A stretch of DNA of 14,769 nucleotides. Origin: CAVSUR01 sp052143655. GTDB lineage: Bacteria; Actinomycetota; Actinomycetes; Streptosporangiales; Streptosporangiaceae. The notes beneath the pieces were generated by a model. The model did not search any database. It had not been told where the DNA came from and saw nothing but the letters and a program-made list of their open reading frames with translations. Below are positions 1-7,013 of this stretch, piece after piece (within the stretch, counting starts at the first letter, position 1; the number at the start of each line of letters is the position of its first letter). The stretch spans positions 1-14,769 of the forward strand of contig JBKQSL010000505.1 of assembly GCA_052143655.1 (NCBI GenBank), read 5' to 3'. Both the position numbers and the translations under genes were made by a program.

Positions 1-1
1 G

Positions 2-1384
2 ATCGAAGCCGGGGTGGCTGACCTGGTGTCGCAGAATGTGGGTGGCACGGCGCAGAAGACCAATGAGCTGCTTGACCGGGCGCTCGACGGGGTGCTGTTT
101 ATCGACGAGGCCTACCAGCTCAGTGACCAGCAGAGTGGCTTCGGCCAGGAAGCGATCGACACGCTGGTCGCCCGGATGGAGAACGACCGCGAGCGGCTGG
201 TCGTAATCGTGGCGGGCTATCCGGCGAAGATGGCGGAGTTCCTGGACGCCAACCAGGGCCTGCGCGGCCGGTTCCCGGCGGCCAACGTGATCGAGTTCGC
301 CGACTACGACCCGGAGATCTTGCTGAGGATCCTGGCCAGCAGGCTGGACTCCTACCGGCTGACCATGACTGATGCGCTGCGGGCTCAGCTGGGCACGGTG
401 GTCGCCGGGATGCACCAGACCAAGCGGGCCGGATTCGGCAACGGCCGGGCGATGCGCGAGGTGGCCGATGAGATCCGGTCCCGATGGGCGCAGCGGACCC
501 GCGGCGACGTCGCCGCGCCGGCCGACATCCCGGACCTGCCGGACCGGCTCCGGGTGCACCTGGACAGCGAGATCCCGGACATGGCCGCGCTGCTCGGCGA
601 GCTGAACGCGATGATCGGCCTGCAGCCGGTCAAGGACGAGATCCGCACCTTGGTGAACCAACTGCGGCTGCGGCAGCGCCGCGGCCGCGGCAAGGTGGCA
701 GCGCCGCACTTGCTGTTCCTTGGCCCGCCGGGCACCGGGAAGACCACCGTGGCCCGGATGACTGGCCGGATCTTCCGCGCGCTCGGCCTACTGGTCTCCG
801 GGCACGTTGTCGAGGTCGGCCGCAGCGACCTAGTGGCCGGCTACATCGGGCAGACGGCGATCAAGACCCGCGACCGGATCGCCGAGGCCCTAGACGGCGT
901 GCTGTTCATCGACGAGGCGTACAGCCTGTCCCGCGGCGACGACAGCAGGGACTTCGGCCGCGAAGCCATCGACACTCTGAACCAGGAGATGGAAAACCTC
1001 CGCGGCCGGCTCACCGTGATCGTGGCCGGCTACCCGGCGCCGATGCAGAAATTCCTGGATAGCAACCCCGGCCTGGCGTCCCGGTTCACCGACCGGGTGG
1101 ACTTCCCTGGCTACTCCGGCGCCGAGCTGGTAGACATCCTGCTGGCGATGGCCGCTCAGGAGGAATACACCCTCACCCCCGAGGCGAGAGAGCGGGCACT
1201 CGCCTGGTTCGAGGCACAGCGCACGGCCCATCCGGCCGCCTTCGGCAATGGCCGGGCCGCCCGCGGGCTGCTGGCCGAGATGGAATCAAGGCTCGGCGCC
1301 CGGATGGCCGACGCAGGCGACGGCACCGACGTCGCCGAGCTCAGCATCTTCTGCGGCCACAATGTGCCCGATCCTCGCGGCTAG
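2..1384 (+). CDS. Tandem AAA+ ATPase, CbxX/CfxQ (SpoVK-like) type, 5' partial
   Basis: The frame is open to the window edge, so the start lies outside; the GTG at 14 is internal. Numbering from 14, two AAA modules are visible. The first lacks its Walker A but shows the DLVSQNVGGTAQKT segment, Walker B GVLFIDEAY (near 26-34) and sensor-1-like VIVAGYP. The second is complete: Walker A GPPGTGKTT at 237-245, DLVAGYIGQTAIKT, Walker B GVLFIDEAY near 295, VIVAGYP, and an arginine-finger-like GLASRF. Repeated CbxX/CfxQ modules are known from AAA proteins that remodel partners, for example the Rubisco activase CbbX and ESX-associated EccA; the target here cannot be told. The C-terminus has a helical lid with the GNGRAAR motif, also seen in module one as GNGRAMR. 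The gene ends with TAG at 1382-1384. The family call is firm; the biological role is unknown. Confidence 0.93.
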   Translation: MEAGVADLVSQNVGGTAQKTNELLDRALDGVLFIDEAYQLSDQQSGFGQEAIDTLVARMENDRERLVVIVAGYPAKMAEFLDANQGLRGRFPAANVIEFADYDPEILLRILASRLDSYRLTMTDALRAQLGTVVAGMHQTKRAGFGNGRAMREVADEIRSRWAQRTRGDVAAPADIPDLPDRLRVHLDSEIPDMAALLGELNAMIGLQPVKDEIRTLVNQLRLRQRRGRGKVAAPHLLFLGPPGTGKTTVARMTGRIFRALGLLVSGHVVEVGRSDLVAGYIGQTAIKTRDRIAEALDGVLFIDEAYSLSRGDDSRDFGREAIDTLNQEMENLRGRLTVIVAGYPAPMQKFLDSNPGLASRFTDRVDFPGYSGAELVDILLAMAAQEEYTLTPEARERALAWFEAQRTAHPAAFGNGRAARGLLAEMESRLGARMADAGDGTDVAELSIFCGHNVPDPRG

Positions 1385-1690
1385 CGCTACACCGTGCGCT
1401 GACTCGAACTCGCAGGCCACGAACCGCAGCGAGGAACGGCACATCCAGGCCAGCCAGGTCAAGGCAGCAGCGGCGGGCAGCCCAGCCTCGACCACGCCGG
1501 CTGACTCGATTCGGGCTGCGTGCTGCGTGAGCTGTGTCAGGTGGCGCAGGAACGCGCCGCGTTCCTGCGCCAACCGACAGGGCCACGGGCACCCAGCGCT
1601 CGGGCGGCGCCTGCCACCCGTCGCGCAGATCGGGGCAGTTCAGCTGGCGGCTCAGCGCGGCGATCTGAACTCCAAAGGTCCCGTTCAGTG
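1290..1690 (-). pseudogene. Possible decayed gene in two frames, function unknown
   Basis: The minus strand has protein-like sequence that changes frame once. Roughly 1690-1585 reads ...FGVQIAALSRQL...LRDGWQAPPERWVPVALS. It then continues in another frame as LAQERGAFLRHLTQLTQHAAR... down to about 1290. The join lies at a perfect 13-bp inverted repeat (1543-1571). No good start codon is seen upstream, and the 3' part overlaps the end of the ATPase gene, which argues against an intact gene. I do not recognise the family. It could instead be a chance open frame in GC-rich DNA. Confidence 0.3.
1543..1571. repeat. Perfect 13-bp inverted repeat, 3-nt loop
   Basis: GGCGCAGGAACGC, then GCC, then GCGTTCCTGCGCC. 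The arms match over all 13 bases, giving a very stable GC-rich hairpin 160 bases after the ATPase stop. There is no T-tract, so it is not a classic intrinsic terminator, but in high-GC actinobacteria such hairpins may still end transcripts. It also sits at the frame change of the possible pseudogene. Confidence 0.75.
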
Positions 1691-1776
1691 CGCAGCGGCG
1701 AGACGGGCGGATGATGCTAGGAGCGTTGCTGCACCGAGTTCACCGGCCAGCCCTGCGGATGGTCGTACTGTAGTGG

Positions 1777-1789
1777 TATAGTTTGGTGT
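1777..1789 (+). promoter_or_regulatory. -10 element for a leaderless antitoxin transcript
   Basis: TATAGT at 1777-1782 fits a sigma-70-type -10 (TANNNT). The antitoxin ATG begins at 1790, just 7 bases after it, where transcription would be expected to start. No Shine-Dalgarno could fit, so the mRNA is probably leaderless, which is common in actinobacteria. No clear -35 is seen. The local sequence around 1767-1792 is AT-richer and has the short TGGTATAG/TGGTGTAT near-repeat, which may be bound by the antitoxin (inference). Confidence 0.6.
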
Positions 1790-2050
1790 ATGCCGCGCGG
1801 GAATCCGTCTCCGAAGCTCGCTATTACCGTGGATCCGGATGTGCATGCGCGGGTGGTAGCCGCGGCGGCGGAGGATGGGGTGAGTGTGTCGGCGTGGATG
1901 ACGGCTGCGGCGCGTCGTGTGCTGCTGGTGAGGGACGGGCTGGCAGCGGTGGCTGAGTGGGAGGCCGAGCAAGGGCCGCTGACGGATCAGGAGCTGGCGG
2001 CTGCGCGGCGGCGGGTGAGCGGCGGCCGGGCTGAGCGCAAGTCGGCATGA
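1790..2050 (+). CDS. Antitoxin, ribbon-helix-helix (VapB/CopG-like)
   Basis: An 86-residue protein. The N-terminus KLAITVDPDVHARVVAAAAE fits an RHH fold: a beta strand (LAITVD), a first helix, then a turn and second helix (SVSAWMTAAARRVLL). The tail is rich in Ala, Arg and Glu (AEWEAEQGPLTDQELAAARRR), as expected for the segment that wraps the toxin. Its stop overlaps the next start as ATGA (2047-2050), so the two are translationally coupled. The role inferred from the family is to neutralise the PIN toxin and repress its own promoter. The ATG at 1790 is chosen because of the -10 just upstream. Confidence 0.85.
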   Translation: MPRGNPSPKLAITVDPDVHARVVAAAAEDGVSVSAWMTAAARRVLLVRDGLAAVAEWEAEQGPLTDQELAAARRRVSGGRAERKSA

Positions 2051-2427
2051 GGCCGGCGGTCTATGACGCGGGGGTTCTGGTTGCCGCGGACCGGAGTGTG
2101 CGGGCGGTGTGGGCGGAGCACCGGGTGCGGCTGGAGGCCGGGATCGTGCCGGTGGTGCCTTCGCCGGTGGTGGCGCAGGTGAGCCGGTCGGCGGCGCAGG
2201 TGCAGCTGCGGCGGCTGTTGCGCGGCTGCGAGGTCACGGCGCTGACCGGGGAGGCCGCACACACGGCGGGATATCTGCTGGGCCGCGCTGGTACCAGTGA
2301 TGTGGTGGATGCGGTCGTGGCGGACGCTGCGGCCCGGCTGCACGCCGACGTGGTGACCGGCGACCGTGCCGACATCGCCCGGCTCCTGGATGCCGCGGGC
2401 GCGGATGTACGCATAATCGACATCTAG
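2047..2427 (+). CDS. PIN-domain toxin (VapC-like ribonuclease)
   Basis: A 126-residue protein, the usual PIN toxin size. Acidic residues expected to bind Mg2+ are visible: D7 in VYDAGVLVAAD, D85 and D88 in TSDVVDAVV, D106 and D109 in VVTGDRADI. The glutamate that normally sits in the third helix (PAVVLAE in many VapC) is replaced by Q44 in SPVVAQV; this may be a subfamily trait or may lower activity. By family it would cleave RNA (often tRNA) when freed from the antitoxin. It is coupled to the antitoxin gene by a 4-base overlap. The PIN assignment is strong; the RNA target cannot be told. Confidence 0.88.
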   Translation: MRPAVYDAGVLVAADRSVRAVWAEHRVRLEAGIVPVVPSPVVAQVSRSAAQVQLRRLLRGCEVTALTGEAAHTAGYLLGRAGTSDVVDAVVADAAARLHADVVTGDRADIARLLDAAGADVRIIDI

Positions 2428-2589
2428 ACCTGGCATCGCGGCCGACGCGCTATGGCCACAACGTCACCCAGCGGACCGGCGTTCTGTCACCGCGTCTGTG
2501 TGACCGGATGGCGGCAGTCGGCGAACCTGGGGAACTCTGCCGCGCCGTTGCCCGGCGGCCGCCCGTGCTGCCGTGCTGCCGTGACGTGA

Positions 2590-2660
2590 TGCCCGGCCGG
2601 TCCTTTGCGGCCCAGGCGAGCAGTGCGCAAGGGGCCAAAGGTTCGAATTCCGGCCGGGCG
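2590..2660 (+). repeat. tRNA-like element: 10-bp inverted repeat enclosing a T-loop-like motif
   Basis: GCCCGGCCGG at 2590-2599 is the exact reverse complement of CCGGCCGGGC at 2651-2660. The span of about 71 bases is tRNA-sized. Just before the right arm is GGTTCGAATTCC, which looks like a tRNA T-loop (TTCGAAT). A T-stem, D-arm and anticodon stem do not pair properly, so this is not a working tRNA. A decayed tRNA 3' end or an old attachment site of an integrated element is possible (inference). Confidence 0.4.
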
Positions 2661-2671
2661 CGAGTGAAGAT

Positions 2672-2693
2672 CATTTGACCGTCGTTTGACCGT
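2672..2693 (+). repeat. Doubled 11-mer, CATTTGACCGT then CGTTTGACCGT
   Basis: Two adjacent copies differ by one base and share TTTGACCGT. An 11-bp period places both on nearly the same helix face. They lie 12 bases past the tRNA-like element, where integrase arm sites are often found, but no integrase gene is present in the window. Confidence 0.55.
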
Positions 2694-2768
2694 GGGCGTG
2701 GACGTGCGCCTTCGCCGTGTCCGCGGACTTTCCCGCGTCCGGTTCGCGGTGCCATGCGGTCTCGCCTC

Positions 2769-2816
2769 CTGGTCAGCAGGCTGGTGTTAGTTCTGGTCAG
2801 CGGGCTGGTGCTAGCG
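2769..2816 (+). repeat. Tandem repeat, two 24-bp units plus a partial third
   Basis: Unit one starts CTGGTCAGCAGGCTGGTGTT and unit two CTGGTCAGCGGGCTGGTGCT; they match at most positions. GGCGGGCTGGTG follows as a partial third unit, and CTGGTCAGCC recurs near 2840, at the end of the convergent XRE gene. Likely slippage-derived; no function is suggested. Confidence 0.6.
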
Positions 2817-2843
2817 GGCGGGCTGGTGTCGCTGGTGCGCTGG

Positions 2844-3398
2844 TCAGCCGGAATGGCTGGCGGCCGCCGCGAGGCGGAGCATGAGGAGCAGCTCGCTGTG
2901 GCGCCTCGCCGCGTCGTGGGTGAGGCTGGCGGTGAACATGCTGGTCAGCTCCCGTCGGGCGGCGGCCGGGAGGCCGCTGTGCTCGATCGCGTTCAGGCCT
3001 TCGGCGATGAGCGGCAGCAGTTCCCGGCCGTCTGCTGCAGGAAGACTGTGCGAGCCGAAGGTGCCGAGGCCGGGGATGGCGGCGATCCGCTGCCGCAGGT
3101 CCCGGTCGGTGTCCAGGGCGCGCAGCTGGCTGGCGGCGTCCTCGCGTCCGGCGGCGGCCAGTTCATCGGCGGTGGCGCCGACGGCGCGGGCCATCCGGGC
3201 GAGGGTCCCGGCTGTGGCCTGGACGGGGACGACGACCCCGGAGCCGGCTTTCTTGCTGCCGCGCTCGACGTCGCTCCACTGCGGCGGGCTGATCCCGGCC
3301 CGCGCGGCGGCCTGACGGCGCGACAGCCCGGGGTCCGCTGCCTCACGGCGGGTCCGGATGAGCTCCGCCTCCGGGGGAGCGGCAGGATGAACGCTCAT
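2844..3398 (-). CDS. XRE-family transcriptional regulator
   Basis: A 184-residue protein. Residues about 12-75 form an XRE-type helix-turn-helix: ELIRTRREAADPGLSRRQAA, then ARAGISPPQWSDVERGSKKA, then a further helix with LARMARAVGATADELAAAGR. The longer C-terminal half is helical and unassigned; it may dimerise or bind a partner. The ATG at 3396-3398 has AGGAAC seven bases upstream (GGAGC further up), supporting this start. A 5-4-5 inverted repeat (3431-3444) lies just upstream and could be its own operator. The upstream neighbour is the winged-helix family gene, whose stop is 46 bases away on the same strand, so the two could be co-transcribed. Regulated targets are unknown. Confidence 0.85.
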   Translation of the reverse strand: MSVHPAAPPEAELIRTRREAADPGLSRRQAAARAGISPPQWSDVERGSKKAGSGVVVPVQATAGTLARMARAVGATADELAAAGREDAASQLRALDTDRDLRQRIAAIPGLGTFGSHSLPAADGRELLPLIAEGLNAIEHSGLPAAARRELTSMFTASLTHDAARRHSELLLMLRLAAAASHSG

Positions 3399-3430
3399 AG
3401 CTGTTCCTAGGAGCTTGCACTTCTCCGATC

Positions 3431-3444
3431 GACAAAATGTTGTC
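3431..3444. promoter_or_regulatory. Small inverted repeat upstream of the XRE gene, possible operator
   Basis: GACAA-AATG-TTGTC, a perfect 5-bp dyad 32 bases before the XRE start codon and touching the stop codon of the gene upstream (3444-3446). It is AT-richer than its surroundings. XRE repressors commonly bind such dyads near their own promoters; this is inference from position only. Confidence 0.35.
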
Positions 3445-5117
3445 TATGCGGCGGCTGCGGCTGGCGTGGTGATGCCGAGGTCGTGGAAGAGGGCCTGCAT
3501 GCCGATGCGGAGGGTCTCGTAGTCCCGGTCGATGGCGGTCCAGTGCGCTGGCTTGCGTCCGCGGCGGGGACTGCGGACACCGGCGATGACCGGCGCGATG
3601 ACCTGGTCCCGCAATGCGAGCAGGGCGGCGATGGTGCGAGCCGCGCCGGGCGGGATGCGGTAGCGGCGTGTCCTGGCTGGCTTGACCGCCAGTCCCTTGC
3701 CGCGGAGCTTGCGCAGATCGTAAGCGGCCTGCCGGCTGGTGTAGCCGCCCTGCCCGCTCATCAAGCGGACTTTGGCAGTGAGGTCGGCGACGGTGAACCC
3801 GTGTGGTGCGGCGGCCAGCGCGAGCGCAGCCGGCAGGGCGGCGCGGATCCGGGGTTTGCTCAAGTCGATACCGCCGGTGCGGGTGGCCCCGATCCAGGAC
3901 GGCAGCGGCAGCTCATCCAGGGTGCCGTCGGTGATGAAGCTGATGCCGGCGCAGTCCAGGGCGGTGGCGAACCGGTCGGCCATGCCCGCCAGGCGGGTGA
4001 TGATCTCGGGAAAGTTCTCCAGGCTGCGGCGGCAGCGCAGCTCTTTGGCGTTGTGCACGGTGGCCTCGAAGCGCAGGACGTGCTCGCCCTTGGTGCAGGC
4101 CTTGCACTGCAGGCGCCCGAAGGCGACCTTGAACCAGGTCAGGACGTACTGGGATTTCTCGATCACGGCTTCCTGCGCAGGCGGCCCGCCGGCACGGTTT
4201 TGATGAGGACGGTTCTTCAGCCCGAAGATGGTCCGCAGCGCCGGGATGTCCAGCCGGGACCGGGTCCGGTCCAGGACCCGGTCAAACAGGTCCTCCATCT
4301 GGCCGCCGGAGCGGAACAGCAGATTGCGGCTGTATTCGGCCTGGTAGACGGAATAGGAGCAGGCGAGCCCGCTGCGGGCCTGCTCGGCCAGGTCCAGGCC
4401 GAAGCACAGGCACGCCGAGTAGATCCACCGGTCACAGACCTGGCCCAGGCGCCCTGTAGCCGCGTGCTGCGACAAGGTATCTGCGACCTGGGCCAGGCGC
4501 TGCGGATCCGCGATGCCAGTAAAGCAGCTGCCCTCCTTGGCGAACCCGGTCCCCGCCGCCTGGGCGACGGCCGCGACGTACTCGTGGCCGTTGAGGATGA
4601 CCTGCGCGGGAAACGGCGGGTGCCCCGACATCTTGATCGTCACATGACCCCGCCAGGGGTCCATGATGTGGAACGAATAGTGGTTGACATACGTCGTCTT
4701 CTTCGCGATGTTGCCGATGACGCCGGTGGATTCCGAGCGGCGGACTTCCCGTGCGCTCGCCGGTGCCTTCGCGGCCAGCACCAGGAACACCCCCGTGCCC
4801 ACCTCATGCGTGGCCAGGTACTCCTCGGCGATCAGGTGCTTGCGCTCCCCGGCCTTGCAGTAGATCACCGGGACTCCGCTCGCGTTCGCCCATGCCCTGG
4901 CCCGGCGGGCGAACCGCATCAGGCGAGTGTTGTCTAGCTCATCGTCGGAGCCGTCGTGCCACCGCCGCCACCAGGTCCCGGAACCCGCCCGGGTTGTGCC
5001 CCAGCGGGAAACAGACGTTCAGCACGATCCGGTCCGCGCAGTCATAGGAGCCGGTCAGCAGATCCCGTACCGCTCGGAGAAATCATCAGCCACACGCACC
5101 GATTGTGCCAGGCTCAT
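3444..5117 (-). pseudogene. Uncharacterised family protein with C-terminal winged-helix-like module; two frameshifts near N-terminus
   Basis: The uninterrupted part (4919-3444) encodes 491 residues, but family-like sequence continues upstream in two other frames. An ATG at 5115-5117 starts MSLAQSVRVADDFSERYG, which stops at 5055. The thread resumes one frame over as DLLTGSYDCADRIVLN...GHNPGGFR, which stops at 4939. It then resumes as WWRRWHDGSDDELDNTRL leading into MRFARRARAW. An intact protein would be about 555 residues. Visible blocks: IYCKAGERKHLIAEEYLATH, YSFHIMDPWRGHVTIKMSGH, LNGHEYV, YSRNLLFRSGGQMEDLFDRV, HVLRFEATVHNAKELRCRRS. The C-terminal YTSRQAAYDLRKLRGKGL and following RRYRI resemble a winged helix. 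I recall similar proteins, often in several copies per genome, without an established function. Starting at 4919 would give a truncated product. Either a real pseudogene or two base-calling errors. Confidence 0.7.
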
Positions 5118-5181
5118 CCCGGCCCGTCAGCCGAACTGCCCGAGGGGCCACTCCTTCCGGGCGAAGTCCCGGACGGAGCGT

Positions 5182-5262
5182 AGCAACCCTTGGTGATTGA
5201 GATGTCGAGATTTGAGCAAGGTTTCGGCGGCGGGTCCGTGAACGGTGCGACCAAGGGTTGCT
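5182..5262. repeat. 13-bp inverted repeat pair between the two paralogues
   Basis: AGCAACCCTTGGT at 5182-5194 is the exact reverse complement of ACCAAGGGTTGCT at 5250-5262, with 55 bases between. The pair lies in the 159-base gap between the stop of the second copy and the reconstructed start of the first copy. It could be a large terminator stem, a regulator site pair, or ends of a lost insertion. Which one cannot be decided from one locus. Confidence 0.75.
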
Positions 5263-5276
5263 GGGGCTGGCGGCCG

Positions 5277-5956
5277 TCAGGCCGCCTGCCAGGCGGGCCG
5301 CAGGCCCCGCTTCGGCGGCGTGCCGGCGACGCTTGAGGTCAGCATGCGCAGGGCGTGCCGCAGCTGGGGGAGGCAGGAAGCTGGTCGGCGGCCATCAGCG
5401 GGCGCAGCAGGTGCCGGCCGGTCAGGGTGTAGAAGGCGGCGAAGCGGATGCCGTCGCTGGTGAGGCGGTAGGTGAAGGTGCCGGGGATCCGGGTGATCAG
5501 CTCCTTCAGCCGGAGCCGGGTCAGGTCATAGGTCGCCTGGGACCGGGTGCAGGTGCCGCCGAGCAGTCCGGTCATCGCGGCGCGGAGGCTCGCATTGGTG
5601 ATGCCGGTGACGGCGAACAGCGCGGTGCGCAAAGCGCCGGCCAGGGCCATGCCGCGGGGATCGCCATACCTGATGGCTGGAACCCGTCGGCCGCCGGCGG
5701 TGACCGACGGCCGCGACACCCGCTCAAAGGCTGGGCTGCCGAAGACACAGTCCTGGCCGACACGTTCATGATGCAGCAGCCGGTCGTTGCATGCGGCCGC
5801 CCGGGCGGTCAGCACCGCGAAATGCTCGATGCCGCGCTTGCAGCCCAGGTCGGCCGGGTCGTTCACGAATCTGTGCGACCCGGTGGCGCGGCGGGGAATC
5901 TTGCAGCGCTTGCCGATCTTGGCCGAGCCGATCTCGCCGGCCGGGTCGCGGATGGT
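5277..5956 (-). pseudogene. Second, N-terminally truncated and frameshifted copy of the winged-helix-like family
   Basis: The main open part encodes ...VNDPADLGCKRGIEHF, PAFERVSRPSVTAGGRRVPA, GDPRGMALAGALRTALFAVT, then a module SQATYDLTRLRLKELITR and TFTYRLTSDGIRFAAF that aligns with RQAAYDLRKLRGKGLAVK of the neighbouring gene. After MAADQLPAS the frame shifts at a run of five G (5366-5370, plus strand). Restoring one base gives a natural C-terminus, LRHALRMLTSSVAGTPPKRG... ending in TGA at 5277-5279. Upstream an in-frame stop lies at 5957-5959, and I see no N-terminal half. By comparison with copy one, about half of the protein is missing. The two copies are alignable but clearly different, so this is not a recent duplication. 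Confidence 0.75.
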
Positions 5957-6140
5957 TCATCATGGTCTGCCCCGAACGTCGGTAGGCCAGCCGGACGGCT
6001 GGTCCGCGGGTTCGTCGCGGACGAGGGGCTGGCGCGGTTGTCAGTGCCGGCCGGCGTGAGCCGGATGCCAGCCAGCGCAGATCGCCGCGCTGCGTAATCA
6101 TCGCCTTCGGCCAATTCGCTGCTGGAGCCCTCGAATTCAA

Positions 6141-6187
6141 GTTGACATTTGCGATCAGGGTAGGCACGTTCGATCCCTTATGTCAAC
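6141..6187 (-). promoter_or_regulatory. Minus-strand promoter-like site flanked by an 8-bp inverted repeat
   Basis: On the minus strand TTGACA (6186-6181) is followed, after 18 bases, by TACCCT (6162-6157), a reasonable sigma-70-type promoter pointing toward the truncated paralogue. GTTGACAT (6141-6148) and ATGTCAAC (6180-6187) form a perfect 8-bp inverted repeat enclosing the spacer, so a regulator may bind here. The stretch 6130-6215 is visibly AT-richer. What it transcribed originally is unclear. Confidence 0.4.
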
Positions 6188-6436
6188 TATGGTTTACGAT
6201 AGGATACAGACCATCATCTTGAGATGCAGTCCGTGATGGCGCTCATGCCGGCCAGGGCAGGTGCCAGGGCTGCGGGGATTCGGCCCTGCAGCCAGGGGCG
6301 CTGGTGCCCAGCTTCTTTGGGCTTGCCCGCAGCGAGATACACCGCCCCGCGCAGGCTGGAGCGGTGCCAGGTCCCCGAGGCTGCGGCATTGGCTCCGATC
6401 ACATGCCCTAGGCCTGCCGTAACTCGAATATGTGTT

Positions 6437-6453
6437 CCATGATTTGATCATGG
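6437..6453. repeat. Perfect 7-3-7 palindrome
   Basis: CCATGAT-TTG-ATCATGG sits in a short AT-richer patch (6420-6453). It could be an operator or a weak terminator; nothing nearby indicates which gene it would serve. Confidence 0.5.
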
Positions 6454-6983
6454 GCGGGGCTTCGCTGCGATTCCCGGGGCGGCCGGAGGAATGCAGGCAT
6501 CACGCGTGGCGGCCAGGCACTGTCCACGTCGACTGGGTTTCCTGCGACTGTCCTCCGGCGTGGCGGCACGAGGCGGGCACCTCGCCGTCGCCTGCGGTCA
6601 CCATGGCTGCACGGAGACCTGGCAGCGGCCGCTGCATCGGCCCGACCGCACGCCTCTCAGCCATCACCGGCCAGGCCACTGAATACGGCCCCACCGGACG
6701 AATCCCCGGGGTGCTGCCGGCTCGTCACCTGCAACCGGGCACCGGCAATCGCCGCCGACCTGACGTGCTCGCCTGCCGAATTCGCTAGCGAGGATCCGGC
6801 CAGCTGGACGGTCACGAGCTGGCGCAGGTCCCCGAGAGGCGGTACGGGTTGCGGCACATCACCACCACCTGCGGGAATGACGGCCTGACCACCCGGACTG
6901 TGCTGATCTGGTCAGGCGGCAGGCAGCCGACCGCAGCCCATGCCGTGATTTCTGGGCATCCGATCACGCGACCGCCCTAGCTT

Positions 6984-7013
6984 AGCGCTAGCTTAGCTAG
7001 CTAAGCTAGCGCT
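6984..7013. terminator. Perfect 30-bp palindrome at the end of the TfoX-N gene
   Basis: Each half is AGCGCTAGCTTAGCT; the second half is its exact reverse complement with no spacer. CCGCC to the left (from 6973) and GGCGG to the right (7016-7020) could extend the stem with a small internal loop. The palindrome overlaps the last codons and stop of the minus-strand gene. It probably folds in RNA as a strong hairpin and may act as a terminator without a T-tract. It could equally be a protein-binding site. Confidence 0.6.

Larger units (their letters stand above)
2428..2843. other. Non-coding stretch with tRNA-like repeat and short direct repeats
   Basis: No convincing gene is seen in these 416 bases between the toxin stop and the XRE gene stop (convergent). 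Open frames here have no recognisable protein features. The stretch holds a tRNA-like inverted repeat (2590-2660), a doubled 11-mer (2672-2693) and a 24-bp tandem repeat (2769-2816), each listed separately. Confidence 0.6.
5957..7005. other. Gene-poor stretch of about 1 kb
   Basis: None of the open frames in this stretch shows protein features I recognise. Codon use is inconsistent and frames on both strands overlap without preference. It holds a promoter-like site with an inverted repeat (6141-6187), a 7-3-7 palindrome (6437-6453) and the large palindrome at its right end (6984-7013). Decayed genes are plausible given the pseudogenes on its left. Confidence 0.5.

Noticed and set aside
2450..2755. 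101-residue minus-strand open frame through the tRNA-like element
   Set aside because: The sequence is low in protein features and crosses the inverted repeat; better explained as chance in GC-rich DNA.
2754..3410. 218-residue plus-strand open frame opposite the XRE gene
   Set aside because: The XRE helix-turn-helix on the minus strand is clear; the plus frame begins in the tandem repeat and has shadow composition.
3483..4937. 484-residue plus-strand open frame opposite the winged-helix family gene
   Set aside because: It has Gly/Ala/Gln/Asp-rich shadow composition and no motif, while the minus strand shows conserved protein blocks.
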